DNA from: Brachynemurus nebulosus
Taxonomy: Eukaryota > Arthropoda > Insecta > Neuroptera > Myrmeleontidae
Length of the DNA: 64,000 bases
Assembly: GCA_035578155.1 (NCBI GenBank)
Contig: JAPWDM010000062.1
Coordinates: 1-64,000, forward strand
Direction of reading: 5' to 3'
Positions 11,433 to 21,578 of this stretch are shown one piece after another (the stretch's first letter is position 1; the number at the start of each line of letters is the position of its first letter). Made by a program: the position numbers and the translations under genes. The notes beneath the pieces are model-generated. The model made no database searches. It was not told where the DNA came from and saw only the letters and a program-made list of their open reading frames with translations.

Positions 11433-14400
11433 CTAAAGTCTCTGAAGGAGATGCGAATTTCGGAGAAATTCAAGCATCTTTCTTTCAGAGACTGCATCAT
11501 AAGCTAAAGCTTCGGCTACATTATTGGGGAGCTGCAACCTCTGGCGCAATGGCTCAAAGGTTACACATTCCTCAACTATATGCCTCACCGTCAGCGCCGT
11601 CCCGCAGGCGGCGCACCTTGGCTGATCCTCACCGGCGAGAAGATGACGATGTGTTAACGCCGTGTGGCCCAAGCGTAAACGTGTCAGGGCCACACTCTCT
11701 CGCCGGCTCAGATTTACAGGTGCCGGAGTTCTTCGGACCTCAGGTTTCACCTGTTTGAGCTTCGCCGTGAGGTTGTTCCACTCACGTTGCCATTTCTGAT
11801 CGATCGCCGATCTAATGCACACTGTCAGATCCTCTGGGCGAATGGCAATGTCCTGTGGCTCACCGACTTCGGCTGCGTGACGTGCTGCCTGGTCGGCGAG
11901 TTCATTGCCAGGTATCCCCACATGTCCGGGAATCCAAAAGAAGGTGATAGACTTTTGGCGGAGCATGTAGAGACACGTTCGGATGTTTTGCACCAGTGGA
12001 TCGATGGTATGAGAGTGGCAGATCGCTTGCAACGCGCTCAACGAGTCGGAACAAATGAGGAATGCGCTGTCTTCGGATGTTCGACAGAATCGCAGGGCTT
12101 GCAAAATCGCAAATAACTCCGCAGTATACACAGTGGCCTGGGGAGGAAGTGTCCAAGCGTGAGGATCGTCACGAATGACGATGGCACTTCCCACACCCGT
12201 AGCTGTTTTGGAACCGTCTGTGTATATGCAGAGAGAGTCAAGTTCGCTAATGATCTCGTAGAAGCGGGATCGATATTCGAATGAACTGGTCTCCTCCTTG
12301 TTGAGACCAGTCAGGTCGAAACGACACCTTACGTTAGGGATCAGCCAAGGAGGTACTTCCATAGGACGTTTGGGAAGTACCTTGGCGAACTGTAAGTGCA
12401 GACTCTCTAATAACTCCTGCGTTCGAACGGCCACTGGTCGACTTATGGTGGGACGTCGACCGTAGAGCCCCTGTAAACGGTATCTGAATAGAGTCGGGTA
12501 ATTGATATGCGTAGGTGTTGCATATACCCCCGCTGCATAATTGAGCAAGAGACGCTCACGTCTCAGTCGCAGCGGAGGCAGACCCGACTCTACGCAGAGG
12601 CTCATAGAAGGGCTCGTTCGAAATGCTCCCGTAGCCAGTCGTATGCCTGCATGGTGAACAGGATCTAGGAGTAAAAGCGCAGACGCCCGGGCGGAGGAGT
12701 AAGCAATGCTGCCGTAATCAATCCTAGTCAGAACTAGCGATTGATACAGGCGAAGCAACGACTCCCGGCCCGCACCCCACGATGCACCAGCCAAGCACTT
12801 AAGCATGTTGATTGTCCTGCGACAACTCGCAGCTAAGGCTTGGAGGTGTGGGCGCCACGTAAGTTGTTTATCAAATATGAGTCCTAGAAACCTGACGCTA
12901 TCAACGCACTGGAGATTGGATCCTTTTAAGGTGAGGACAGGATCCGGATGTGCGTTGCGCTTTCTGCAGAAGTGAACCACCGATGTCTTTTGGGGTGAAA
13001 ATCGAAAACCAAGAGCTTCTGCAGAAGTCACCACTTCGTTGATGCCTTGTTGCAGCCGTTGTTGGATATCCTCGATGGAATCGGCTGCATAGAATATGGT
13101 GAGGTCATCAACGTACAAGCAACGACGAATTGGGGCTGAAGCTGCAATATGACTGACTGCGATGGAAAACAAGGTGACACTAATAGTGGAGCCTTGAGGA
13201 ACACCATTCTCCTGGGAGTGGGCCTCAGACTCAGTGTCACCTACCCGGACACGGAAACAACGGTCAGTCAGAAAACTTTTTACGAACTGAGGGAGGTTAC
13301 CTCTTAAACCCCAGTCGTGCAGCTTCTTGAGAATGCCATACCTCCAGGTCATATCATAAGCTTTCTCCAAATCGAAAAACACGGCCACAAGGTGTTTTCG
13401 TTGGAGAAAAGCGTCTTGAATGGCATTCTCGAGGCGAACAAGATGGTCCGTAGTCGAATGGTATCGGCGGAACCCACATTGATGTTTAGGTATAAGATTG
13501 TGGGATTCCAGCCACCAGACGAGACGGTTGTTCACCATTTTTTCCAATACCTTGCTGAAACAGCAAGTCAAGGATATTGGACGGTAGCTAGTTAGTTGCG
13601 ATGAATCTTTACCCTCTTTTAGCAGCGGAATGATGGTAGCTTCTCGCCACTGCGGAGGGTAAACGCTTTGCCTAAAAATTTCGTTGTACAGATCCAGCAA
13701 CCTACACTTACCAGGATAAGGTAGGTTCCGGATCATGGCGTAGGGGATCTCATCAGGTCCAGGGGAGGTGTCCCCAGATCCCCGAAGCGCCTCCAGTAAT
13801 TCTTGCATAGAAAACGGTTGGTTATACTGGAGGGATTCATCTGAGAAAAAATCAAGATCGTTTTGTTCGTGTTCGATCTTGATTCGCAGGAAGTCCGGGT
13901 CATAATTCTGGGAGCCACTGACGCGCTCAAAGTGCTTAGCTAAGCAATTAGCTATTTCCGCACGTTCAGTGATGTTCCGACCGTCGACGACGAGAAGGGA
14001 GGGCATAGGTGAACGGGAATATTTCCCAGTAATGGCCCTCACTCTTCTCCATACCTCTGAGGTGGTGGTGGAGGTATTAATGGCCGAAACATATTGCTCC
14101 CATGATAGCCTCTTCTGTTCTTTGATAGTGCGTTTACAGCGTGCTTGTGCACGCTTGTAGGCTATCACATTTTCCTGCGTGGGGCGACGTCTGAGTTCGT
14201 TGTACGCCCGCTTTTTCTCTGCAACTGCTACACTCACGACTTCATTCCACCATGGTACTTGACGTTTGGGTGGAATGCTGGACGACTTTGGTATACTCTT
14301 ATGTGCTGCTTCAATGACACTGGAGGACATTTGCTCCACATCATCTTCTACGTCTCCAGTCAGCTCGGGTGTACGGAATGAATCAACGTACATGTCCCAG

Positions 14401-15095
14401 TTAGCCTGACAGAGACGCCATCTCGGCGAAGACGAATGTGGAGTCATCGGCGTGGTACTATTCAATATAATGGGGATATGGTCACTACCGTATGAATCAG
14501 ACGCCAGCGTCCATTCATAACGGTGTGCCATGACCGGTGAGCCGAGTGATAAGTCGATAGCCGACAGCTCACCAGTTCTTGCGTTAATGAAAGTACCTTG
14601 ACCGGAATTCAACAAGACCGTTTCAGACTCGTCTAGAAACCGTTCTATGAGTCTTCCACGGGCGTCTCTTGTGCTACAGCCCCACATGGGGCTGTGAGCA
14701 TTAAAATCTCCTAGTAACAAAAATGGACGTGGTAACTGTAATGTAAGCTCGGTCAGGGATTCGACATTCCAGTCGAAGTCTGGTAAGTAGACCGAGCATA
14801 CTGTGAACTGGGGCGGTTTTAAAAATTGTACTGCTATAGCTTGTAGGGGGGTGTTTAATGGATGATCCCTGAAAGGGACGCCATCTCTGATTATGATGGC
14901 AACACCCCCCCTCGCCCTGATGTCTGGCTGTACGTCGTGCCGGCGGACTTGATGATATTTAATGTTAAATTGTTCCGCCGGCTTTAAATGTGTTTCTTGT
15001 AGGCACACGCACATAGGCGTGTGCTCAGCCAGAAGCATCTGCAATTCACAGTAATGGTGCTTAACACCATTACAGTTCCACTGTACGATAGCCAT
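11433..15095 (-). CDS. LINE ORF2: APE endonuclease, RT, RNase H
   Basis: An intact 1220-aa polyprotein. The N-terminus is an apurinic-type endonuclease: WNCNG near residue 6, LQETH with Glu34, LGDFNAHS near 127 and a terminal SDH near 207. The reverse transcriptase core follows, with SPGPDEIP, YRPISL, FFDLEKAYD, GVPQGSTIS and the catalytic YVDD near 660. An RNase H domain starts at YTDGS (about 957) and shows AELFAI, CSDSLSAL and HVGIPGNELAD. A zinc-binding tail CAACGTALTVRHIVEEC lies near 1150. Endonuclease, RT and RNase H together are typical of I-group LINEs, which nick target DNA and prime reverse transcription there. The start ATG sits 38 nt after ORF1. No stops or frameshifts were found. 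Confidence 0.93.
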   Translation of the reverse strand: MAIVQWNCNGVKHHYCELQMLLAEHTPMCVCLQETHLKPAEQFNIKYHQVRRHDVQPDIRARGGVAIIIRDGVPFRDHPLNTPLQAIAVQFLKPPQFTVCSVYLPDFDWNVESLTELTLQLPRPFLLLGDFNAHSPMWGCSTRDARGRLIERFLDESETVLLNSGQGTFINARTGELSAIDLSLGSPVMAHRYEWTLASDSYGSDHIPIILNSTTPMTPHSSSPRWRLCQANWDMYVDSFRTPELTGDVEDDVEQMSSSVIEAAHKSIPKSSSIPPKRQVPWWNEVVSVAVAEKKRAYNELRRRPTQENVIAYKRAQARCKRTIKEQKRLSWEQYVSAINTSTTTSEVWRRVRAITGKYSRSPMPSLLVVDGRNITERAEIANCLAKHFERVSGSQNYDPDFLRIKIEHEQNDLDFFSDESLQYNQPFSMQELLEALRGSGDTSPGPDEIPYAMIRNLPYPGKCRLLDLYNEIFRQSVYPPQWREATIIPLLKEGKDSSQLTSYRPISLTCCFSKVLEKMVNNRLVWWLESHNLIPKHQCGFRRYHSTTDHLVRLENAIQDAFLQRKHLVAVFFDLEKAYDMTWRYGILKKLHDWGLRGNLPQFVKSFLTDRCFRVRVGDTESEAHSQENGVPQGSTISVTLFSIAVSHIAASAPIRRCLYVDDLTIFYAADSIEDIQQRLQQGINEVVTSAEALGFRFSPQKTSVVHFCRKRNAHPDPVLTLKGSNLQCVDSVRFLGLIFDKQLTWRPHLQALAASCRRTINMLKCLAGASWGAGRESLLRLYQSLVLTRIDYGSIAYSSARASALLLLDPVHHAGIRLATGAFRTSPSMSLCVESGLPPLRLRRERLLLNYAAGVYATPTHINYPTLFRYRLQGLYGRRPTISRPVAVRTQELLESLHLQFAKVLPKRPMEVPPWLIPNVRCRFDLTGLNKEETSSFEYRSRFYEIISELDSLCIYTDGSKTATGVGSAIVIRDDPHAWTLPPQATVYTAELFAILQALRFCRTSEDSAFLICSDSLSALQAICHSHTIDPLVQNIRTCLYMLRQKSITFFWIPGHVGIPGNELADQAARHAAEVGEPQDIAIRPEDLTVCIRSAIDQKWQREWNNLTAKLKQVKPEVRRTPAPVNLSRRESVALTRLRLGHTALTHRHLLAGEDQPRCAACGTALTVRHIVEECVTFEPLRQRLQLPNNVAEALAYDAVSERKMLEFLRNSHLLQRL

Positions 15096-15133
15096 TTTCG
15101 TTACTACTTAGGGTTGCTCCCTAGGAAGTGTGG

Positions 15134-16765
15134 CTACTTCCTAGGTTTCCCTTTTGGCCAGCCTTTCTTTTTTTTAACTACTTGAACCTCGGCATCGGAG
15201 TTGTCAGACTCCGTGGCCGAGGTGTTTGTATAGGCGTCGGACGTCGGGCGTTTAACACCCGTCCGGACCGACGCCGTCGACATGTCCGAGTCGCTCACTG
15301 GTGTTGTTGTAGAGCGACTCGGGAGAGGGGTGACCGGGCGTGTTGGCGTGCCCGGTCTGGACGGCCGCTGTGGTAGCGAAGCCGTCAATGGTGGGGGCGG
15401 AATGAATTCCGCCTCCGGTTGTGGGGTGGCAGGTCCCTTTTCAGGGGACCGGGATTTGGCCACCTCCTTTCCCCCCTCGCTGTGACGTCTTCTCGAGGGT
15501 GACGATTTCTTTGGTGAAGTCTTCTTGGGAGAAGACGTCACCGTTCTGATGACTGGTCCCTGAGGGGTTGTCTTAATAACCCTTTTGGTCTCAGGGACCT
15601 CGGCTGGCGCAGCGGTTGGAGCGGGTGTAGGGCAAACTACACCTGCTGAGCGCATGAGGCTCTCTTGCATTCGTTGCATGGTTACTTGCATCTGCCTCAT
15701 CGCTTCCTTAATCTCACGTATTTCGTTCGTTTTTTCAACCGCTGCAGGGACAGGGGCTGCAGCAGCGCGCGCGTAGCCATCCAAGGCGGAACGGCGAGGC
15801 ATGTTGCCCAGTAGTTTACGCCTTGCCTCTGGGTATGTAAGTTTTTCCAGGGCTCTCAGCTCTTGGATGGCTGATTCTTGCTTAAATATGGGGCAATTCC
15901 TCGACTTCGCCGAGTGATTGCCCCCGCAGTTAACACACTTTACTGGCTCGTCACACGGTCTTCCCTCGTGTAACGGCTTTCCGCAAACGCAAATCTGCTG
16001 CTCGACGCTACATTTTTGTGAAACATGTCCGTATTTCTGGCACCGGTAACAGCGCATTGGTGCCGGAATATACGGACGAACGTCGATTTTTTCAAAGAGG
16101 CCCAAGACCACTTCCTTTGGTAATGTGGTCTTGTTGAAAGTCAATAAAATGAGAGGGGAATTTGGATATTTGTTTCCCCTGTTAAATTTAAGCCTCTTTG
16201 CTTCTAAAACCCCTTGTGGAGACATCTCCGACACTATCTCTTCAAGGGAACAGTATGCAAGTGAGGGGTGCATAATAACACCACGGGAGTAATTTAATAC
16301 CCCATGAGGTGATACCTCCACCGCATACTGTCCGAGGTTCTTCAAATTTATTATTTTTTCGGACTGTGTCGCTGAGAATGCCTCCACGAGCAACCCTTTG
16401 CCCGACAGTTTGGCATTCTTGACATGGCCAATATCATCTTTTACCATCTTTGCCAACTGGAAGGGACTCATTTTACTGAAGTCACCTTCCGTTGGTTTCA
16501 CGACAATGAATTTAATAAATTTTTCTTCCAATCTTGGGGCATCAAATGGCATTTGACGCCCACGACGATTCCCTTTTTTGGGGGGAGGGTTACCCCGTTT
16601 AGAGTTTGTACTCACTCCACTGGATTGTGGAGCGGGTACAGTTGACGCGGTAGCGGGACTAGCCTCGCTACTCTGGCTCACGCCAGATGACGACGGCGGA
16701 GCTTGGTTCGCGTCCGGTTTGGAGGGCCCGGACTCGCCCTGTTTATTTAAGTTTTCCTCTCCCAT
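15134..16765 (-). CDS. LINE ORF1: Gag-like nucleic-acid-binding protein
   Basis: About 543 aa from the ATG at 16765. An in-frame ATG at 16819 is less likely because it adds a Gly/Trp/Phe-rich leader. It has an N-terminal Ser/Pro/Gln-rich region, then a folded region beginning KFIKFIVVKPTEGDF that is RRM-like in pattern. Three zinc knuckles follow near residues 236-300: CYRCQKYGHVSQKC, CVCGKPLHEGRPC and CVNCGGNHSAKSRNC. The C-terminal half is low-complexity Pro/Ser/Thr and ends in a basic KKKKGWPKGKPRK tail. This is the standard layout for ORF1 of I/Jockey-type LINEs, which coats the RNA into an RNP. It lies just upstream of ORF2 on the same strand. Confidence 0.9.
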   Translation of the reverse strand: MGEENLNKQGESGPSKPDANQAPPSSSGVSQSSEASPATASTVPAPQSSGVSTNSKRGNPPPKKGNRRGRQMPFDAPRLEEKFIKFIVVKPTEGDFSKMSPFQLAKMVKDDIGHVKNAKLSGKGLLVEAFSATQSEKIINLKNLGQYAVEVSPHGVLNYSRGVIMHPSLAYCSLEEIVSEMSPQGVLEAKRLKFNRGNKYPNSPLILLTFNKTTLPKEVVLGLFEKIDVRPYIPAPMRCYRCQKYGHVSQKCSVEQQICVCGKPLHEGRPCDEPVKCVNCGGNHSAKSRNCPIFKQESAIQELRALEKLTYPEARRKLLGNMPRRSALDGYARAAAAPVPAAVEKTNEIREIKEAMRQMQVTMQRMQESLMRSAGVVCPTPAPTAAPAEVPETKRVIKTTPQGPVIRTVTSSPKKTSPKKSSPSRRRHSEGGKEVAKSRSPEKGPATPQPEAEFIPPPPLTASLPQRPSRPGTPTRPVTPLPSRSTTTPVSDSDMSTASVRTGVKRPTSDAYTNTSATESDNSDAEVQVVKKKKGWPKGKPRK

Positions 16766-17468
16766 AAACAAAAAACAAAAAAAACCCCACCCCGCTCCCC
16801 ACCCTCCACGGAGCCTCATAAGGGACGTGGGACTCCCACGCCAGGGATACGGGAATGAGGGGCCCTAGGGACGAAGCCCATTGCCCCAGTGACACGCACG
16901 ACCCCGGGGCGCTCGAATTTACTGCGGCCGGTGCATAACCGCAGCCACGGTCTATGCCTGAAGCCAGGGCCGAAGTGACGTGTTGTTCCGCCGTACTCGC
17001 AAGTAACGGCTTCCCTCAGTCACCAGGCTCCCCTTTTCCAGGCAACGCCGCTAAGCCACACACGAGCTAGTGTGGGTCCCGAAGATGACTTGAAGTTGGG
17101 ACAACAAAGAAGAACGAAAACAAAACAAAACCGAAAACAAAAAAGAAACAAAAGATAAAAGAAAATCTGAAACAAAAGGAAATAAAAGTAACGAAAACAA
17201 AAAACAATAAAAACGAAAAGAAATAAAAAGATAGGTTAAAAAAAAGAACGATCGAGGATTTCTCCTCTAGATCCGGCATCTTTTGTGAAAACGGTGGTAC
17301 CTCGAGAAGGAACGGTGCCGATCTTGGATAGTCAGAGGCTAATGGAATCCGAAGATTACTGTATTGCGCATGAACTACCCCTGGAACCCTTAGCCTCCTT
17401 GACACCAATGGGGGATAAATATCCCTCACGGGTGCCAAGGGCAGCTGCTATAGGTGTCCTCACCACCG

Positions 17469-17469
<1 letters not shown>
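16766..17469 (-). promoter_or_regulatory. LINE 5' UTR, probable internal promoter region
   Basis: About 700 bp between the TAA tract and ORF1. The ORF1-proximal part (16790-17060) is GC-rich; the middle (about 17100-17260) is a purine-rich A/G tract on the plus strand. I-type LINEs use internal downstream promoters, but no specific core motif is assigned here. Confidence 0.45.
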
Positions 17470-17542
<73 letters not shown>

Positions 17543-17548
17543 TATTAA
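17470..17548. repeat. (ATT)n tract, ~75 bp
   Basis: The longest TAA-type tract in the window, with one ACT interruption near its right end. It is shared between the tail of copy 2 and the 5' boundary of the LINE. Confidence 0.95.
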
Positions 17549-18820
17549 TTTTTGTTACTTAAATTGGGGTACTGCTGCCAGTGAATCCCAGGGCTTCACA
17601 AAGAGTGGACAGTCCCCGGTGGCGGTACGCTAAGTGCTAGCCAGAGCGTCCGGTGTAAAGGGCCTCGGAATGGAGAAAACTGACTAGAAATATCCCAGAT
17701 AATATTAAAAAAAAATATAGAAATGAAAATCTTATTACGTCACTGGGGAGCTACAGGCCGACCAGTGCCGCAATAAGTAATTAAAACAGTACCGCTTAAG
17801 AGCCACAACAACAACCTCACAGCGGCACAACAAAATATCACAGATAAGAATAAAAGATGATGTATCACCTCGGGTGGAAAACGCCCTCAGTGGTACATCG
17901 TTAAAACAAAACATATTAAAAACAACCTTATTAAAAAACAAAAACAGCAATATCACAAGTTTCACAATATTTCTTGCTCTGTGACACGATTCCGCTCTCC
18001 ATGGTCTCGACAATTCCGAAATGGCTTCGTCAACACCTAGGAGCTCACACGTGTAGGGACAGTGACATCTGATTACTGAGCAACATGTACTGTTCTGTCA
18101 GATAACTGATACACGGGAGACCGGTACGATGACTAGGCCACGTTCGTCCGAGTCCAGGCTACAGAGAACGGGACAATGCCACAGAGTATCACAGTATATC
18201 TGACTTATGTCCCTATGACCCCGACGGAGCAAAACAGTCTCAGGGCGCTCAAGCTCGCATCCGTATGAGGGAAGACGACATCTCCTTACTAAGCGAGCTC
18301 GCTCAAGCTAATCGGGCAGATGTCGGCTCATACGCCTGGATGACGCGAACGAGTGCGTCGAGTACCGCATTCCTATCCGTCGAAGTCACAAGGACAAAAA
18401 ATCAACGCAATAACACAGCCAATCACTTTATCACTTTTGTGTCCACTGGCGTGTACCATCCAGGGGACACTATAAGATTTAAAAACAAATAAAAAAGCAG
18501 GATCACAGCACGAAATCACAGACAAAACTACACAAATCACAATATAAAAATATCACCATTCGACTTGGCGGAACACAAATCACGACTTTGATAATCACAC
18601 GCATACGGGTACCAAACGCACACGACTTGTTGTCAGACATCAGGGCGAAAGCTATCGTACAATCAGACGGTGGTGTTTTTCTCATACGGTGGATATCTCT
18701 GTCGGTCATACGATGTTCGTCCTCGTCGAAAAAAGACCAGAGCCTCGTCAGCCTGCTAGCCGAAGCTAACAGTTGCCCGCCAGGCACGAACGGGGACGTG
18801 AAGGTTGGATTTTAGCCCAG

Positions 18821-18821
<1 letters not shown>
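17470..18821 (-). mobile_element. Non-autonomous TAA-tailed element, copy 2
   Basis: The 5' end (about 18821, minus strand) has the same GCTGGGCTAAAATCCA start as copy 1. The 3' part is related to the LINE 3' UTR but lacks about 150 bp: the sequence jumps from GGTACTGCTGCC to the AATCCCAGGGCTTCAC segment near 17583. The tail is a long (TAA)n (17470-17548) directly abutting the LINE 5' end. ATCACAG motifs and hairpin modules recur throughout. No ORF. Confidence 0.72.
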
Positions 18822-18874
<53 letters not shown>

Positions 18875-19912
18875 TTTTTTTTAATTAAAATTGGGACACT
18901 GCTGCCGGTGGATGGCGCGGTCAGCAGTGTCCGGCGGCATCGCTATCGACGGGCATGCGCCGCCAAAACGGGAAAATGATAAAAACGACACATAAAGACA
19001 GGAACACATAAATGCAATAGACAACGGACAAACATACACATGATAAAATTCACCGATGAGCCCTGCCATCCCAGGGCTTCAAAACGAGCGGACAGTCCTT
19101 GGTGGCGGTACGCTAAGTACTAGCCAGAACGTCCGGTCACCAAGGACCGAAAACCAACGATGAAACTCCCTCCGAGGTGTAAAGGGCCCCGGAGTGGAGG
19201 AAACCGACTAGAGACACACAATAATAAAAAGAATAAAAAGTAAATATCACAGAGTGCATCACAGGACTCCACTGTACTCATGGGAGCCAGGAACCACCTA
19301 CCAGCGCAATGGACTAACAAACGAAAGAGGAAACAAAATATCACAGACAATCATCACAGGAACCCACTGCACTCATGGGGGGACTAAACCACCCAGTGTG
19401 CAGTGGGGATCATAACAACGCTGCCGGAGGCCCACAGAGCCTCCATTAGCTAAATAACAAACAAAAACTCAACAAGAAAGGAAATAACAAAAAAGAATAA
19501 CAACAGATTATCACAGTCAATATATATCACAATTAACCCACTGCATTTCTGAGCGCCTAAAACCGCCCAGGAATACAGTTGGGATCACAACAACACCGCT
19601 GGAGGACCTCCATGGGCCTCCAGTAGTAGAAAAAACACAATAAATCACAGTTCAAATATCACAGACAGCGCGTTACACCCCGAAAGTCCGAAATCATTCA
19701 ATGGTGCAACGAGTATACTAACAACACCTTTGGGAGCCCGCGGGCCCCCAGCGGCAAAAAAACACACAATGAACAAAAACAATAACAAACTTTGTGTTAA
19801 AATGATTTGTGTTCGTCTTATTTATTACCAAACCAGAGCCCCGTTTGCCTGCTAGCCAGCTAGCAGTTACCGCCGAGCACGACGAGGACGAGGGGATGGA
19901 TTTATGCCCGGC
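18822..19912 (-). mobile_element. Non-autonomous TAA-tailed element, copy 3
   Basis: A diverged family member. The 5' end reads GCCGGGCATAAATCCATCC and the 3' end CCAATTTTAATT followed by A-run and (TAA)n (18822-18880). Its central part has its own set of hairpins, for example CCCACTGCAC/GTGCAGTGGG at 19363-19407, again separated by ATCACAG linkers. No ORF. To its right (19913-19931) lies an interrupted ATT tract into which the DIRS element is inserted. Confidence 0.72.
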
Positions 19913-19953
19913 ATTATTACTATTATTATTGTTATACTCCACGTCTCGTTCTC

Positions 19954-20069
19954 GATGATAAATTGTAGTAATGCTTGTCATTGCTAAAATTTCACACTTT
20001 TTAGAGTTAAAGTTTAAATTTGGCGCCACTATTAACCCGTCTGCTGGTGACGCTGCCTGTAGTCATATT
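19954..20069 (+). repeat. DIRS left inverted terminal repeat
   Basis: An exact reverse complement of 24682-24797. The outer extension (19932-19953) is a diverged version of the right outer end around a CGTCTCGTTC core. Confidence 0.9.
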
Positions 20070-20154
20070 GTTTTGTTGTGTATAACTTTTCACACGTACC
20101 GAGTTACAAGTGTCACAAATTTAAATTAAAAACATATTTTAATCAAAAATAAAA

Positions 20155-21578
20155 ATGACAGGAGAAAAGAAAAGAAAAAGATCTCGCTCGAGATCAAGAT
20201 CAAGGGACAGTAGAAGACGAAAGACCAACGAAAGATTTGAAAATATAGAAAAACAAATATCTAACCTAACTTTGTTGGTCACTAAAATGTTGGAAAAAAA
20301 TCCTAAAGTTACAAAAACATCATCACCGTCACTCCAGGAACTTCCAGGTAAATAAATACGAACAGATCATTAATTTCCATACGAGATTAATGTACTAGGA
20401 CAATAAAGTACTCAGCCTCCATACGAGGCGTATACATAAATAGATGTACGCATATACGTAAGTATCGTACAACTGTCTATACGACACAAAGTCCACACGA
20501 CAAAAAGTCTATACGACAAGATCCACAAAACTATAAATAAATAAAATAAATATTTATTTATATTAGCAAAGTCCATACGACTACGGCTAAATACATATAT
20601 GTATATATACAAGCGTTGAAGCGTATATATATATAATTATTAGATATGTATATAGGAAAATTAATAAAAAACACATGGGACTAATCAAAAAACACCCCTT
20701 TTCCTTTCAGTCCAACAAAATTCCGACCAGGTAGATAATGATAAGGAAAATTTGCCTCCTACAAATACAGTACCAACCGACAAAAAGTCGACTGAATCTT
20801 CCGAAATTGACGAAGCGTTAGAGCTTGAAGAGAGGAAATTTACCTAGAAATACTGGGTGAACATCCTGATGCAAGAAAAGAAATTCCCATTAAAATCAAT
20901 GACGAACTAAAAATCAGATGGCAGAAGTGGATACAGGAGGGCTACCCAGAAGATGACAAGAAAACTATTTTAGAAATTTATCCGAGGAAAGACGACTTAT
21001 ACACGGAAGCACCTAAGGTTAACCTGGAAATTAGTCATGTTATGACTGAAATTGCTATCAAACGAGACAAGCACTTTGCAGATACTCAAAATTGCATTGG
21101 CTCAGCAATTTCAGCACTGGGTGCCGCTGTCTCAATGGTTCTAGAGGAATCAGAAGACGGTGTAGATCAAGAGGTATTAATGAAGTACCTGTGTGATACC
21201 GGAAAACTATTAACGGATGTTTTCCACCAACATTCACTTGCTCGGAGGGCGTATATTACTCCATTAATGAGTAAGTCAATTAAACCAACTGTCGAAGCTA
21301 CTATAGCGGACGAGTGGTTGTACGGGAAAAAATTTGCGGAGCTGGTCAAAGAAGCCAAAGATGTCGAAAAGGCGTGCACCAGTATAAAAGCAACTGCTAA
21401 GACAACAAATCTGAAATCAAGGGACCAGGGAAACTTGAAGTACCCACCTGCCAAATACAAGCAGGTGGGGAATCAAAACAGGAAAATAGTAAAATTCAAG
21501 TCCAGGCCACAGAAAACCAACTACAACCCACCGAAATCCTTAAGCAAATCATCGAACCGTTACCCCCCGAGAAAATGA
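20155..21578 (+). pseudogene. DIRS gag-like ORF with intron and frameshift
   Basis: It starts at ATG 20155 with a basic RS-dipeptide-rich N-terminus (KRKRSRSRSRSR). The frame runs into a canonical-looking intron, CAG|GTAAAT at 20347 to TTTCAG at 20710, and continues as VQQNSDQVDNDKENLPP. A frameshift in a GA-rich run near 20830 puts TAG at 20845 in frame; the downstream reading frame (IYLEILGEHPD..., then 21042-21578) stays open to its stop, overlapping the RT start by 4 bp (ATGA). The C-terminal part contains a DEWLYGKKFAELVKEAKD segment and a basic tail, as in other DIRS Gag proteins. Splicing is inferred. Confidence 0.7.
20347..20710 (+). other. Probable intron within DIRS gag
   Basis: 364 bp with a GTAAAT donor and a polypyrimidine-TTTCAG acceptor. 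Removing it keeps the gag frame open across the junction. It contains several copies of a YCYATACGA motif (near 20379, 20418, 20478, 20512 and 20573). Confidence 0.65.

Larger units (their letters stand above)
10563..17469 (-). mobile_element. Apparently intact I-group non-LTR retrotransposon
   Basis: A 6.9-kb element read right to left: ~700-bp 5' UTR (17469-16766), ORF1 (16765-15134), 38-nt gap, ORF2 (15095-11433), ~800-bp 3' UTR, a 35-nt A-run (T-run at 10587-10621) and a (TAA)n tail (10563-10588). A (TAA)n tail plus a C-terminal RNase H domain is characteristic of the I superfamily. Both ORFs are open, so this copy may be young or active. The 5' end directly abuts the long (ATT)n tract at 17470. 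Confidence 0.85.

Noticed and set aside
20155..20355. Independent small RS-rich gene
   Set aside because: It sits inside the DIRS element and continues in frame through a splice-like junction, so it is the gag N-terminus.
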